Origin: Lactobacillus kimbladii
GTDB lineage: Bacteria; Bacillota; Bacilli; Lactobacillales; Lactobacillaceae
Direction: 5' to 3'
Length of the DNA: 64,000 nucleotides
Assembly (NCBI RefSeq): GCF_014323605.1
Contig: NZ_SCMB01000001.1
Location: 558,001-622,000 of the forward strand
Below the pieces are notes generated by a model, which worked only from the letters and a program-made list of their open reading frames with translations, was not told where the DNA came from and made no database searches. The position numbers and the translations under genes are program-made. Positions 38,277 through 47,914 of the stretch are shown one piece after another. Numbering within the stretch: position 1 is the stretch's first letter; every line of letters begins with the position of its first letter.

Positions 38277-38483
38277 CTAGGCAATTTTTATAGCATTTTT
38301 ACTTAAATTGCTGTTGTCGGTTCCCCGAAAGGGGGTGATTAAAATAATAAAAAAGTGGGAGTATAAATTGCAAGGAGTATGGTTATTTTTAAAGCCTGTC
38401 AGTCCAATCAAAAATTTTAATGTTACAATTCTAGGACTTTCTGGTAATAACATAACTTCAGTTGCTGTTTCAGCGTTCAACAT
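38277..38483 (-). pseudogene. Fragment of a second DUF2974 hydrolase gene
   Basis: AETATEVMLLPESPRI is identical to residues 65-80 of the intact protein at 30093-31292. PFRGTDNS corresponds to its FRGTDGT. The parts between are garbled by shifts, and the catalytic GHSKGG region is absent. It is a leftover of a paralogue or of a duplication. Confidence 0.7.
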
Positions 38484-38657
38484 AAATTTATTTAAGTAAC
38501 ATATTAAGTATAAACTATATTTTGATAATTATAATAATAAACCGTATTTTAAATGTTATTTTTTGATAAAAATTAATTTTTTAATTTCATGTATTTTAAG
38601 CATAGCTAACTAAAGTATATTCAGGATATCATGTAATATAATTTATATATAAAAACA

Positions 38658-38686
38658 TTGACACATATAATATACAATTATATAAT
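38658..38686 (+). promoter_or_regulatory. Consensus promoter of secreted paralogue B
   Basis: TTGACA and TATAAT are spaced by exactly 17 bases, a full consensus sigma-A promoter. The leader to the TTG start at 38779 is about 85 bases. The rest of the gap from 38172 holds the DUF2974 fragment and AT-rich DNA. Confidence 0.8.
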
Positions 38687-38778
38687 AAGCAGAGAATTCG
38701 TGCGGAAAAATTAGTGCTACGTGTTGTGCACCCGCGCTTTATTTGTTTTTAATAATTATTTATTGAAAGGAAAGTATT

Positions 38779-39411
38779 TTGAAAAAAATAAAACTTTATT
38801 TTATGTTAACTTTATTTTTAACATTATTAATGAGCTGTTTACAAATTAATGTATCAGCTAAAACAAAATCTACGACTCCGATAAAACTCAATCCTAGAGT
38901 CAGCAATTTTCATAGTAACTATTCCGGCAAAATGCATAAAATAACTTTTAGTGGTAGGACTAATGATGTATTTAATTTGAAAATTAAATATGATAATCAA
39001 GTGGTCAAAAATTTGAAAGTAAATCAGAATGTCGCAAAGTTCAAAGTTACTATTCCTTTCAAAGGTTATGAGACATTCAAAATTTATGGTGATAAAAAAT
39101 TACTTAAAACTGTTTCTCCTAAGAAATATGTTACAAATAAGCCAATTTTGAGTAAGGTAAAGAGGAATAATAGTTCAGTCTATATTGAATTCTATACCAG
39201 GCCGGGGAATATTATAAAAATTTGGGAAAATGGGAAACCTGTATATTCCACGACAAGTGATATTTCTAAGGACAATATATTTCTGGAAAGCAAAAATTTT
39301 CATAATTATGATAATTTAAGAATAACTCAGCATAAGAGGGGTCAGAAGACAAGCAAAATGTTAACTTTACCAAAGCTTAAAATAGGTGAAGTTTATCGTA
39401 GAATAAAATAA
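38779..39411 (+). CDS. Secreted protein of unknown family (paralogue B)
   Basis: 210 residues from TTG 38779 with a GAAAGGAAAG site. The signal peptide ends INVSAK. A Cys precedes this in SCLQIN, but the context is not a convincing lipobox. The mature part matches the protein at 34809-35462 along its whole length (NYSGKMHKITFSG, YDNQVVKNLKVN, FKGYETFKIYGDKKLLKTV, GNIIKIWENGKP, RGQKTSKMLTLPKLKIGE). The conserved ITF(T/S)G and KIYGDKK blocks suggest a folded beta domain. It has the best promoter in the island, so it is probably well expressed. The function is unknown. Confidence 0.7.
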   Translation: MKKIKLYFMLTLFLTLLMSCLQINVSAKTKSTTPIKLNPRVSNFHSNYSGKMHKITFSGRTNDVFNLKIKYDNQVVKNLKVNQNVAKFKVTIPFKGYETFKIYGDKKLLKTVSPKKYVTNKPILSKVKRNNSSVYIEFYTRPGNIIKIWENGKPVYSTTSDISKDNIFLESKNFHNYDNLRITQHKRGQKTSKMLTLPKLKIGEVYRRIK

Positions 39412-39595
39412 ATGATCTGGTAAAAATCGAAAATATCTAATTGGATTGTATTAATTACACCGATTAAGGTAGGTTTGTGTCACCAAAACTTCAATTAAAA
39501 GCAAGAGTTCATAATGTAGGTAAGCATAAAGACCTGGCTTAGGGATTATATGATAAGTTCTAAATATAAAAAAGAGTAGAATAATATGAATAAGC

Positions 39596-39791
39596 TTATG
39601 AGGTCTAGTGCAAACTTGGGAGCAACGATTTTATTGTTGATTAGTGACATTATCCAGTTATAGCATCAAAAAGTAATTTACAAAATGATAAGGTTGCTGT
39701 TATCAATGGTATAAGGAAACTTAACTATAGTTATTCTGGCAAGACACATAAAATTACGTTTCCTGGAACTGCATTGGAATTTAAAATTTAA
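39596..39791 (+). pseudogene. Secreted protein family, third copy, truncated
   Basis: The start MNKLMRSSANLGATILLLIS is signal-like. After a one-base shift near 39660 the sequence reads PVIASKSNLQNDK ... LNYSYSGKTHKITFPGTALE and then stops. The YSGKTHKITF-GTA block is the family mark shared with 34809 and 38779. Everything after it is lost. Confidence 0.6.
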
Positions 39792-39794
39792 CTG

Positions 39795-40004
39795 ATGTAC
39801 AAGACTATTTTAAAAGTTATTGGTATGTTAATTTTATTCTTGTGGCTTACTGTGATTGGTATTTTTGCGATTGCCTTCGCTAAAAATCAGTTGTGGAGTA
39901 TGGGATCGATTATTACATATAACAGACCGCGAAATGCCCTTGGCTGGTTGATTGTAGCAGCTATTGCAGCATCAGCCTTCAGTGCAATTCTTAAGTTAAC
40001 GTAA
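39795..40004 (+). CDS. Small two-span membrane protein, uncertain
   Basis: 69 residues, MYKTILKVIGMLILFLWLTV with a second span LGWLIVAAIAASAFSAIL and a short positively charged loop. No good ribosome site is visible before ATG 39795, and it starts right after the truncated secreted-protein copy. It could be real or the tail of a lost gene. No family is recognised. Confidence 0.35.
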   Translation: MYKTILKVIGMLILFLWLTVIGIFAIAFAKNQLWSMGSIITYNRPRNALGWLIVAAIAASAFSAILKLT

Positions 40005-40074
40005 GATAAATAAAATTAAAAAAGAATACTGCACCGCTAAAATTGATCAAATTAAATATATAATCTACATGTTT

Positions 40075-40174
40075 GTTTTTTAAAAACCTTGCGCACTTTC
40101 TAAGAAAGACTTCTGCAGAAATAAATATAGCAGAAAACAAATATGAGAAAATACCTGCCATGATTTAAGTATTG
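40075..40174 (+). repeat. Dispersed ~100-base repeat, copy 1 (terminator lost)
   Basis: This is similar to 47808-47914. The shared blocks are TTGCGCA, a GCAG/GCAA stretch, CAGAAAA, GAGAAAATACCTG and GATTTAA-TATTGT. In this copy the match breaks off inside the terminator stem, where IS3-type sequence begins. No frame runs through both copies, so a non-coding element is likely. Confidence 0.5.
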
Positions 40175-40178
40175 TGTA

Positions 40179-40345
40179 CTACTCCCAAAAGCTTGGACAA
40201 AAAGTTAATATCATTTCTTTAAGGCTTGAGCCCGATATTCTTTCGGGGTCAAGTCTTTTAGGCTCTCTTTAACTTTCTTCGTTATAGTAGTGAATGTATT
40301 CTGTAATTGCTTTAATTAGTTCTTGCAGATTACATTTAAACGATA
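40179..40345 (-). mobile_element. IS3-family transposase C-terminal remnant
   Basis: On the minus strand, frames give LIKAITEYIHYYNEE, then after shifts LTPKEYRAQALKE-like residues, ending near an IS-type end with ACTCCCAAAAGCTTGGACAA on the plus strand. This is the typical C-terminus of IS3/IS150 OrfB and its right inverted repeat. The rest of the element is gone. Sequence from 40346 to 40561 holds nothing I can support. Confidence 0.6.
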
Positions 40346-40561
40346 AATATAGTTGTAAATATAATGATATTTATAATTATACATGTTAAATGGGCTGAGA
40401 TTGATATTGCTGTCACTTACAGATGCTACATGACTAATAATAAGACCGTTATTTGAAGAAAAGAAAAATCAGTTAACTGTTACGTGAACTGATTAATTAG
40501 ATATTTTAAAAACTTTGAATTGTTTGTATGTGTTCAACTAGATTTTATAAGCAACTAAGCT

Positions 40562-41467
40562 CTAATTTAACCCTGATTTTGTAGATCCTTTGTATTGATC
40601 CAAAGCAGATTTTAAATCTCTGTCTGTAATTTTGACGTTTTGATCTTTCAAAACTTGGCTGATTACATTTCTCATAACAGTAGAATTTGCAGCCCATTTG
40701 GCATAAAGGTTATTTGTTAATTCTGCTTTACTGTTTTCAAAACTCCCTTTAGCTGGATGATTAATCATTTTTATTATCTCATAGCCATTAGTAACTTTCA
40801 CTGGAGTGCTGGTATATTCACCATTTTTAAGCTTATATGCAGCATTTTTGAAAGTGGAATCCCAATTTTTATTTTCTTGATTAAAAGGCGCTAATTTTCC
40901 ACTATTAGTACTGGTAGAACTATCTACAGAATATGTTTTTGCTAAATTTGAAAACTTTTTCCCATGGTCTAATTGCTCGATAATTTCTTCAGCTGTTGAT
41001 CGACTAGTTACTAAAATATGCTGCACAGTAATCTTCGGATGATATGTTTTCCATTCTACTTTTAATTGTTTATTTGTAGGTTTGATTTGAGACCTCAATG
41101 CAATTTCACTAAGTAGGTTAATCTGAATCATTCTCTTAAAAGATGACTTAGTGTATGAATTTTGTGCTAAAAATTCATTAAATTGTGAGCCATAGCGTTC
41201 CTTATAATTATTGTATTCTTGAGTAACTTCTTTAGAATTCAATTTTTCCCCATATTGGGTCTTTAGAGCGTCATAAATCAACAAATTAGCTAAAACGTTT
41301 TTACTTGAAGGAGCTGACTTAAGTTCCTTATAAAACTCTTGTTGCGTAATTTTTTTATCTTTTCCATATTGAGCAACTTCTGTATTATTTGATTTTGAAC
41401 AACCTGCTAAACTCAGTAAGGAAATGCCAGTTACAGCAGTTATTACACCTTTTAATAATTTGTTCAT
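40562..41467 (-). CDS. prsA: Foldase lipoprotein PrsA/PrtM (PpiC type)
   Basis: 301 residues from ATG 41467, which follows a GGAGGAG site. A start at 41494 would place a stray tail before the signal. The signal peptide ends LAGC with lipidated Cys23. The central parvulin domain (about 140-235) has [20 protein letters not shown] and [21 protein letters not shown]. It folds or matures exported proteins on the outer face of the membrane. It is divergent from a cell-envelope proteinase, exactly as prtM is from prtP in lactococci, so it is probably the dedicated maturation factor. Confidence 0.9.
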   Translation of the reverse strand: MNKLLKGVITAVTGISLLSLAGCSKSNNTEVAQYGKDKKITQQEFYKELKSAPSSKNVLANLLIYDALKTQYGEKLNSKEVTQEYNNYKERYGSQFNEFLAQNSYTKSSFKRMIQINLLSEIALRSQIKPTNKQLKVEWKTYHPKITVQHILVTSRSTAEEIIEQLDHGKKFSNLAKTYSVDSSTSTNSGKLAPFNQENKNWDSTFKNAAYKLKNGEYTSTPVKVTNGYEIIKMINHPAKGSFENSKAELTNNLYAKWAANSTVMRNVISQVLKDQNVKITDRDLKSALDQYKGSTKSGLN

Positions 41468-41659
41468 TTTATCTCCTCCAATGAAGATTTTCATCTAATT
41501 ATTAAAAATATTAAAACAGATTGCAACTTTTAATTCAATAAAATCACAAAAAATAACAAGCAATAAACAAGAGATTACCAGAATAGCGGGCAAAGCAGTC
41601 CATAAATTACAAAAATAAGAAATTAAAATAATTAAAAATAATATTTTTTACTAAAACAA

Positions 41660-41688
41660 TTGTTATTTTTAATTTTATCCTATATAAT
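41660..41688 (+). promoter_or_regulatory. Promoter of the cell-envelope proteinase
   Basis: TTGTTA and TATAAT are spaced by 17 bases, about 75 bases before the start codon. The divergent foldase promoter must lie in the same 294-base AT-rich gap. Confidence 0.65.
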
Positions 41689-41761
41689 ATTTAATTAATT
41701 GATAATGTTATTAATTTAAACAGGCAAACACACTATTGTTAATTAAGTTGGGGGACTAGCT

Positions 41762-44700
41762 ATGAAAAGAAATAAGTATGTGGGAGTGCTAGTTTGTGCT
41801 GCTGCACTATCTGTCGTATCTGTATTCTCTAATGCTGAACAGCACGTTAAAGCTACTGTTGACAGTCAAACAAAAACTGTTGCAAACAGCTCTAAAGCAG
41901 CAGAATCAGCTACAGTGGGCATAACAAACAAAGCAATTGAAGCACAATTAGCTGCAAAAGGGGTTAATCTTAAGCATTTAACTTCTGACGAAAAGCAAAC
42001 TGTATATGTTGATGTAATTGTTCAATTGTCTGCTTCACCTGCAGCTACAAATGGTTCAGTAAGCACAAATTCAAGTAGTGCAGAAATTGAACAGGCTACA
42101 AAACAAGTAATTGCACAACAAGGTTCAGTTAAAGCAAAGGTAAAGGCAATTACCAACCAAGCAATTGGCAAAAGCTATGGTTATGTAGTTAACGGTTTTG
42201 CTACTAAAGCAAAGGTTAAAGATATTCAAAAATTAAGAGCCATTCCAGGCGTTAAATCAGTAACTTTGGCAAAAGTCTACTATGCTAATGACTCTTCAGC
42301 TGATGATATGGCTAATGTTTCAGCAGTTTGGAATAATTATAAATACAAAGGTGAAGGTACTGTAGTTTCTATCATCGATACAGGTATTGATCCTAATCAT
42401 AAGGATTTACGGTTGAGTGATGAATCTAAAGCGAAATTAACTAGAGAAAAGGTTGCTAACTTCACAAAACAAGCTGGTTATGGGCGCTACTTTACTGAAA
42501 AGGTCCCATATGGTCATAACTATTCAGATAACAATGACAATATTACTGATAATAATCCTAGCGAGCAACACGGTATGCACGTTGCAGGTATCGTAGCTGC
42601 CAATGGTACTTCAGATTCTGTTAACTCGGTTGTAGGTGTTGCTCCAGAAGCGCAATTATTAGCAATGAAAGCCTTTTCTAATTCAGCTAGTTCTGCTACT
42701 ACTGATTCTACTAACATCATTGGAGCAATTGATGATTCAGCTAAACTTGGTGCTGATGTTTTGAATATGTCCCTAGGTTCTACTTCTGGTCAGCAAACTG
42801 ATGATGATCCAGAAATTGTAGCTGTTGACCGGGCTACTAAGACAGGTACTGCCGCTGTAATTTCTGCTGGTAACTCCGGGACCTCAAACTCAAAAGCTGA
42901 TGGAAACAACAAGGCATATTATGGCAATCCAGATATGGGAACTTTAGGTAGTCCGGGTACTGCCAGAACTGCCACAACGGTTGCATCAGCAGAGAATAAT
43001 AAAGTTACCACTGATGGTATAACTTTTACTTCAGCGGATGGTAAAACTGTAATATTAGGCCCAGAAACTACTCAACTTTCAGGAGGTACTGATCGTTCAT
43101 TCTTTAATGACAAGCAGTTCTACGTTGTTAAAGATAACAATGGACAATTAGGTATAGGCTCTGCAAATCAATATACATCAGATGTTAAGGGTAAAATTGC
43201 TATCGTTAAGCGTGGGACTCTTACTTTTACTGATAAACAAAAATTTGCACAGGAAGCAGGGGCTGCGGGTTTAGTCATTGTTAATAATCAAGCTGGTGCA
43301 TTAACTAACATGCAGCTTAATGCTGGATTCCCTACTGTTGGATTATCAGGGGATGCTGGAAGCAAGTTAGTAGAATATGTTGATAATCATCCTGATGAAG
43401 CATTAAAGGTAAGCATTGCTGTGCAGCCATTAGATAATTCAGCCCTTAAGACGGACTTAATGTCTAACTTTACTTCCTATGGTCCTGTTTCTAATTTGGC
43501 ATTTAAGCCAGATATCTCAGCACCAGGTGGAAATCTTTGGTCAACTCAAAATAATAATGGCTATACTAACATGTCAGGTACTTCTATGGCTTCTCCATTT
43601 ATTGCTGGTACACAAGCACTTGTAAGTCAAGCAATGAATGATAAAAAGGGTTCTTTCTATGAAATTTATCAAAAAATGAGTCCAGATGAAAGAACAGCAT
43701 TTATCAAAACTTTGGAAATGAATACTGCAAGTATTCAACCTGATGTTAGTCATGATAATGTGATTGTTTCACCTCGTAGACAAGGTGCTGGATTCATCAA
43801 TGCACAAGCTGCTATTCAGGCATTGGCTAAAAATCCTTCAACCGTTGTTGGTAGCAACGGCTATCCAGGTGTTGAGCTTAAGAGTTTCACAGATAAAAAT
43901 CTTAAATTCCAAGTTAAGTTTACCAATAGAACAAATAAGGATTTAACTTATAAGTTAAACAATAATGGTAAAGAATCAGATGTTTATACTTCTGCTACTG
44001 ATAGTAGTTCAGTTTTGTATGACAAGAAAATTGATGATGCTTCAGTTCAAACTGATGATTACGTAGTTGTACCTGCAAATTCGACTAAGGAACTTACTAT
44101 TACATTAGCACTGCCGACTGATTTTAAGGAAAATCAGTATGTTGAAGGATTCTTGAACTTTAATGGATCAGACGGTTCACAATTACGTTTACCATACATG
44201 GGATTCTTTGGCGACTGGGCAAGTTCAGATCTACCTATCTTTGCTAGCTTAAATGATCCAGACGTATTCCAACCTTACAATAATATCTTGGGTACTATTG
44301 TAACTGTTGGTAATGACTCTTTTAATGGTAACCCAGGTCTAAGCATTGATGAAAACGGTAATTATGTATTTGATTCTTCAAAATTTGCAATTTCTACAGC
44401 GGATTATGCTCAATTCCAATGGTTTAAACCAACTTATTACTTATACAGAAATGCTAATAACGTTAAGGCTCAAATTTTGGATAAAGATGGCAAAGTAATT
44501 AATACTTTAGCTTCGTTGAGTAATGCTACTAAGACATACTATTACGCACAAGCTCAAAGATACACTTACTTTGATGAAGCCCCTGAGTGGGATGGTACAT
44601 ACTTTGACCAACAAGCTAACAAGACAGTTAAAGTGCCTGATGGAACATATACTTACAGAATTTCTGCTACCGTTGATGGCACAAATACAGAACAGCATTA

Positions 44701-47515
44701 TGATATCCCCGTTAAGGTAGATAGTGTTAAACCTGTATTAAAGAACCTTAAGTTAGAATCAAGTACAGAAAAGGATAGCAATGACCAAGAAAAGACTCGA
44801 TACTACTTGTATGCTGAAGCCAAGGATGATCTTAGTGGCTTGAGTGGTGACGCAAATGTTTCTGTAAATGGTGTCTCAAGTCAATTAACATACGATCCAA
44901 CTGCTAAAGCAGATAAGGATGGCTTCCAAAAGGTTGAGATCGACTTATCTCCTGAACAGGTAAAGGCTTTACAAGCAGGTAGTAATGACTTTGTTGTAGC
45001 ATTATTTGATAATGCTTCAAATGCAGGAACTGCTTCAGGTGAAAGCAATAAGCCAGGTGAAACCGGCTATGGCTTGGTTCTTAAAGGCGGTGGGTTACCA
45101 GATAAGATCTCTTCAACAACTGACAGATACGAACCTGACACTAAATTCTTTGTATTCACAGGTACTTATCCAAGTAGGGTATATGGTACTTATACTGATA
45201 AGTATGACAAGACTCACGACCTAGATATCGAAAGTGAAGATGACAAGTCATTTGTTGCTAATCTTCCACTTACTAAGGATGATTACAAGACAACGGTTAC
45301 TCTCTATGCTGATGTTGACCATAAGACCGTCCTTAAAGAAAAAGAAATTACAGTTAGTCTTGTACCAGCTAACGTTGAAAGCTTAACTGTTGATAATATT
45401 GCTACTTACGATGTAAACAAGGATTCAACAGCTGAATTGGCACAAACCTCTGAAGATACTGTTAAACTTTCAGGAAAGGTCAGTGATGATACTAAGTCAT
45501 TAGTAATTAAGCAAGATGGCAAAGATGACGTATCAGTTGATCTGAGTGCTGATCATACCTTCTCTATTGAATTACCAGTACACTTTGGTGAAAATGACTT
45601 TAATATTGTAGCAACTGATGAAGATGGTAATTCATCCAGTGTTGAGCAAAAGGTTAAGTCTAGTGATCGTGGTAAAACAACTGTAGAGAGCAATGACGTT
45701 ACATTCGATGGCGGCATCAAGTGGGGTACCAACAACGTTAGTGCTGATACCAAAAATTATGATCCTAAAACTGGCGAGTTGACTATTACTGGTAAGGTAA
45801 AGAGACCAACTACTACTTTGCAAATCGATGGTAAAAACGTCAAGATCAATTCTGATCAGACATTTGAAGTAACTCTAAATGTTGGTACTCACGGTGCTAA
45901 GATTGTATCTGCTTTGATTGGTGACTCAACTGTTAGAGAAACTACTCAAGAGAGACTGAGTTTCTATGTAGATGCAGAATCACCTGATTTAGCTTTGGAT
46001 AATAATGGTCCTGTCTACACTAACAAAGATAAATATACAATTTCTGGTACTGTCACTGATGACTACAACTACTATGAACTATCAATCAATGATAACCACA
46101 TTGAATCTGCTTGGGGTGATGTAGACTTCCACAGCGAGGAAGGCTTCAAGAAGGACTTTAAGCATGAAGTTGAATTGAAGCAAGGTAAGAATACTTTTAA
46201 TATTAAAGTAACTGATTCTCAAGGCAATGAAACTACTCAAACTTTAATTGTTTACTATAAACCAGAAAAGGTCTTAGATGAGCCTGATATAAAGCAAACT
46301 GTAGCAAAAGATGGCAAGTCTGCTCTCATTGAAGCTACTACCAAGGAACCTGATGCAACGGTAGTTTACAGTGTTGACGATGGCAAAACATTCAAGAATG
46401 TGCCAGATGACGGACTCAAAGTCACTGAAAATGGAACTATTGAATTCAAGTCTGTTGATAAATATGGCAATGAATCTGATGTTAAATCTGTAGAGGTCAA
46501 GGATCTTAATGATAAAACTAAACCTAGTGCAGATGATGAGAAGTTATCCGATGCTAAAGAAAAGCTTCAGGACAATGTTGATGCTGGCGAAAAGAAAGAC
46601 TTGAGTGGCTACACTGATGATTCTAAGAAGGCCTATGAAGAAGCTTTAGACAAGGCTAAAGATGTTTTAGCAGATAAGAATGCTACATTAAAAGATGTAC
46701 AAGCTGCTAGCGATGCATTAGCTAAAGCAGAAAAGGCATTGACTGATAAAGAAAAAGATACTTCAGATGATAATCTGCTAAAAGCAAAGAAGAAACTTCA
46801 AACTAATGTTGATGCTGGCGAAAAGAAAGATTTGAGTGGCTATACTGATGATTCTAAGAAGGCTTATGAAGAAGCTTTAGACAAAGCGAAAAATATTTTA
46901 GCAAACAAAGACGCTACACTGGAAGATGTCCAAGCTGCAACTGATGCATTAGCTAAAGCAGAAAAAGGTTTAACTGCTAAGAGTACTGAATCAACTCCAT
47001 CAACTAATGCCACTCCAAGCTCTAATAATTCTAGTTCACAAGCAAGTGCAAATACAACTGCTTCAGATAAGAATAAGGCTAATGAGGAAAAGAAGGATGC
47101 CAAAGAAGAGGGTAAATCAACTAAGGTAATGTTCAAGTCTGTTCTTTACACTAAGGACCTTAAGAAGACCTCTAAGACTGCCAAGGCATATAGCTTCCTT
47201 AACTTTGTAGTTGAAAATGATAAACTAAAAGTTTATACATTTAATGGTCAACATTTCTACAAGGTAGTAGATGAGGATGAATATGTTCGTGTAAGAAATG
47301 TTACTGGTACCAAGGCTAAGTTGAAGAGAAACTCTTACGTTTACAAGTCTAATGGTAAGAAGACATCACGTATTCTTCTCAAGAAGGGTACTACTGTGAC
47401 TGTCTACGGTGATCAATATAAGGCTTTAAAGAAATATAAGAAGACAGCTTATAGAATTGGCGAAGGTAAATACATCAAGAGCGTAAACTTTTATAAAGTT
47501 GATCTTGTAAAATAG
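41762..47515 (+). CDS. prtP: Cell-envelope subtilisin-like proteinase with FIVAR and SLAP domains
   Basis: 1917 residues. Signal peptide (about 1-31) and pro-region come first. The S8 catalytic domain has Asp206 (IIDTGID), His270 (QHGMHVAG), Asn371 (oxyanion hole, AGNSG) and Ser608 (GTSMASP), with a PA domain inserted at about 430-580. Then come Fn3/A- and B-type domains and Ig-like repeats. Two almost identical FIVAR-type helical repeats (GEKKDLSGYTDDSKKAYEEA, encoded near 46545-46750 and 46785-46980) follow. A Ser/Thr/Asn linker and a C-terminal SLAP-type domain of about 125 residues come last, which should bind the cell wall instead of LPxTG. It cleaves casein-type or host proteins to feed peptide uptake. 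ATG follows GGGGGA. Confidence 0.93.
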   Translation: MKRNKYVGVLVCAAALSVVSVFSNAEQHVKATVDSQTKTVANSSKAAESATVGITNKAIEAQLAAKGVNLKHLTSDEKQTVYVDVIVQLSASPAATNGSVSTNSSSAEIEQATKQVIAQQGSVKAKVKAITNQAIGKSYGYVVNGFATKAKVKDIQKLRAIPGVKSVTLAKVYYANDSSADDMANVSAVWNNYKYKGEGTVVSIIDTGIDPNHKDLRLSDESKAKLTREKVANFTKQAGYGRYFTEKVPYGHNYSDNNDNITDNNPSEQHGMHVAGIVAANGTSDSVNSVVGVAPEAQLLAMKAFSNSASSATTDSTNIIGAIDDSAKLGADVLNMSLGSTSGQQTDDDPEIVAVDRATKTGTAAVISAGNSGTSNSKADGNNKAYYGNPDMGTLGSPGTARTATTVASAENNKVTTDGITFTSADGKTVILGPETTQLSGGTDRSFFNDKQFYVVKDNNGQLGIGSANQYTSDVKGKIAIVKRGTLTFTDKQKFAQEAGAAGLVIVNNQAGALTNMQLNAGFPTVGLSGDAGSKLVEYVDNHPDEALKVSIAVQPLDNSALKTDLMSNFTSYGPVSNLAFKPDISAPGGNLWSTQNNNGYTNMSGTSMASPFIAGTQALVSQAMNDKKGSFYEIYQKMSPDERTAFIKTLEMNTASIQPDVSHDNVIVSPRRQGAGFINAQAAIQALAKNPSTVVGSNGYPGVELKSFTDKNLKFQVKFTNRTNKDLTYKLNNNGKESDVYTSATDSSSVLYDKKIDDASVQTDDYVVVPANSTKELTITLALPTDFKENQYVEGFLNFNGSDGSQLRLPYMGFFGDWASSDLPIFASLNDPDVFQPYNNILGTIVTVGNDSFNGNPGLSIDENGNYVFDSSKFAISTADYAQFQWFKPTYYLYRNANNVKAQILDKDGKVINTLASLSNATKTYYYAQAQRYTYFDEAPEWDGTYFDQQANKTVKVPDGTYTYRISATVDGTNTEQHYDIPVKVDSVKPVLKNLKLESSTEKDSNDQEKTRYYLYAEAKDDLSGLSGDANVSVNGVSSQLTYDPTAKADKDGFQKVEIDLSPEQVKALQAGSNDFVVALFDNASNAGTASGESNKPGETGYGLVLKGGGLPDKISSTTDRYEPDTKFFVFTGTYPSRVYGTYTDKYDKTHDLDIESEDDKSFVANLPLTKDDYKTTVTLYADVDHKTVLKEKEITVSLVPANVESLTVDNIATYDVNKDSTAELAQTSEDTVKLSGKVSDDTKSLVIKQDGKDDVSVDLSADHTFSIELPVHFGENDFNIVATDEDGNSSSVEQKVKSSDRGKTTVESNDVTFDGGIKWGTNNVSADTKNYDPKTGELTITGKVKRPTTTLQIDGKNVKINSDQTFEVTLNVGTHGAKIVSALIGDSTVRETTQERLSFYVDAESPDLALDNNGPVYTNKDKYTISGTVTDDYNYYELSINDNHIESAWGDVDFHSEEGFKKDFKHEVELKQGKNTFNIKVTDSQGNETTQTLIVYYKPEKVLDEPDIKQTVAKDGKSALIEATTKEPDATVVYSVDDGKTFKNVPDDGLKVTENGTIEFKSVDKYGNESDVKSVEVKDLNDKTKPSADDEKLSDAKEKLQDNVDAGEKKDLSGYTDDSKKAYEEALDKAKDVLADKNATLKDVQAASDALAKAEKALTDKEKDTSDDNLLKAKKKLQTNVDAGEKKDLSGYTDDSKKAYEEALDKAKNILANKDATLEDVQAATDALAKAEKGLTAKSTESTPSTNATPSSNNSSSQASANTTASDKNKANEEKKDAKEEGKSTKVMFKSVLYTKDLKKTSKTAKAYSFLNFVVENDKLKVYTFNGQHFYKVVDEDEYVRVRNVTGTKAKLKRNSYVYKSNGKKTSRILLKKGTTVTVYGDQYKALKKYKKTAYRIGEGKYIKSVNFYKVDLVK

Positions 47516-47579
47516 TTGATCCATAACTAGTCTTATCATATAAAACTTATATAAGAAAATAGTTTCCAGATTTTAAAAG

Positions 47580-47617
47580 ACGATCAAAATTCTCAATTGA
47601 GTATTTTGATCGTTTTT
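47580..47617 (+). terminator. Terminator after the proteinase gene
   Basis: The stem ACGATCAAAAT/ATTTTGATCGT is followed by a run of T, 65 bases after the stop. Confidence 0.85.
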
Positions 47618-47695
47618 TGCTTGTTCTTTGTCGTGAAAATCTGCTATGTATCTCATAATTTTTGGGCGTTCGATAACAGACTGTATTGAGAAAGG

Positions 47696-47760
47696 CGACT
47701 TAACTAAGCTAATAATACTAACCCCCCAAAAAAATTTTGTCTTAATTTCGGGATTCATAT
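47696..47760 (+). mobile_element. IS3-type right-end remnant
   Basis: The sequence ACTTAACTAAGCTAATAATA ... TTGTCTTAATTTCGGGATTCATATC resembles the end at 61255-61315 (TTAATAGCTAATATAAAG ... TGTCCTAATTTTGGGGTTCACATC), which follows a recognisable transposase tail. Only the end of the element remains. Confidence 0.4.
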
Positions 47761-47807
47761 CAGGTCAGATTGAATATTGAATTAGCATAATAAATCAACT
47801 GGTAGTC

Positions 47808-47914
47808 TTTTTTAGAAATCTTGCGCATTTCCCAAAAAGTGCCACTGCAATTAATAAATCTAACAGAAAATATACAAGAGAAAATACCTGACAAGATTTA
47901 AATATTGTCAGGCT
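47808..47914 (+). repeat. Dispersed ~100-base repeat, copy 2 (with intact terminator)
   Basis: This is the better-preserved copy of the repeat at 40075-40174. It ends in a full intrinsic terminator, CCTGACAA ... ATTGTCAGG plus a T run (47887-47919). That makes it look like the 3' end of a small transcript. It lies 120 bases before the dehydrogenase gene. Confidence 0.55.

Noticed and set aside
38308-38499. 63-residue plus-strand frame
   Set aside because: It is the antisense of the DUF2974 fragment. The match to the hydrolase is on the minus strand.
47573-47758. 61-residue minus-strand frame after the proteinase
   Set aside because: It runs through the terminator and an IS end and has no ribosome site, so it is a chance frame.
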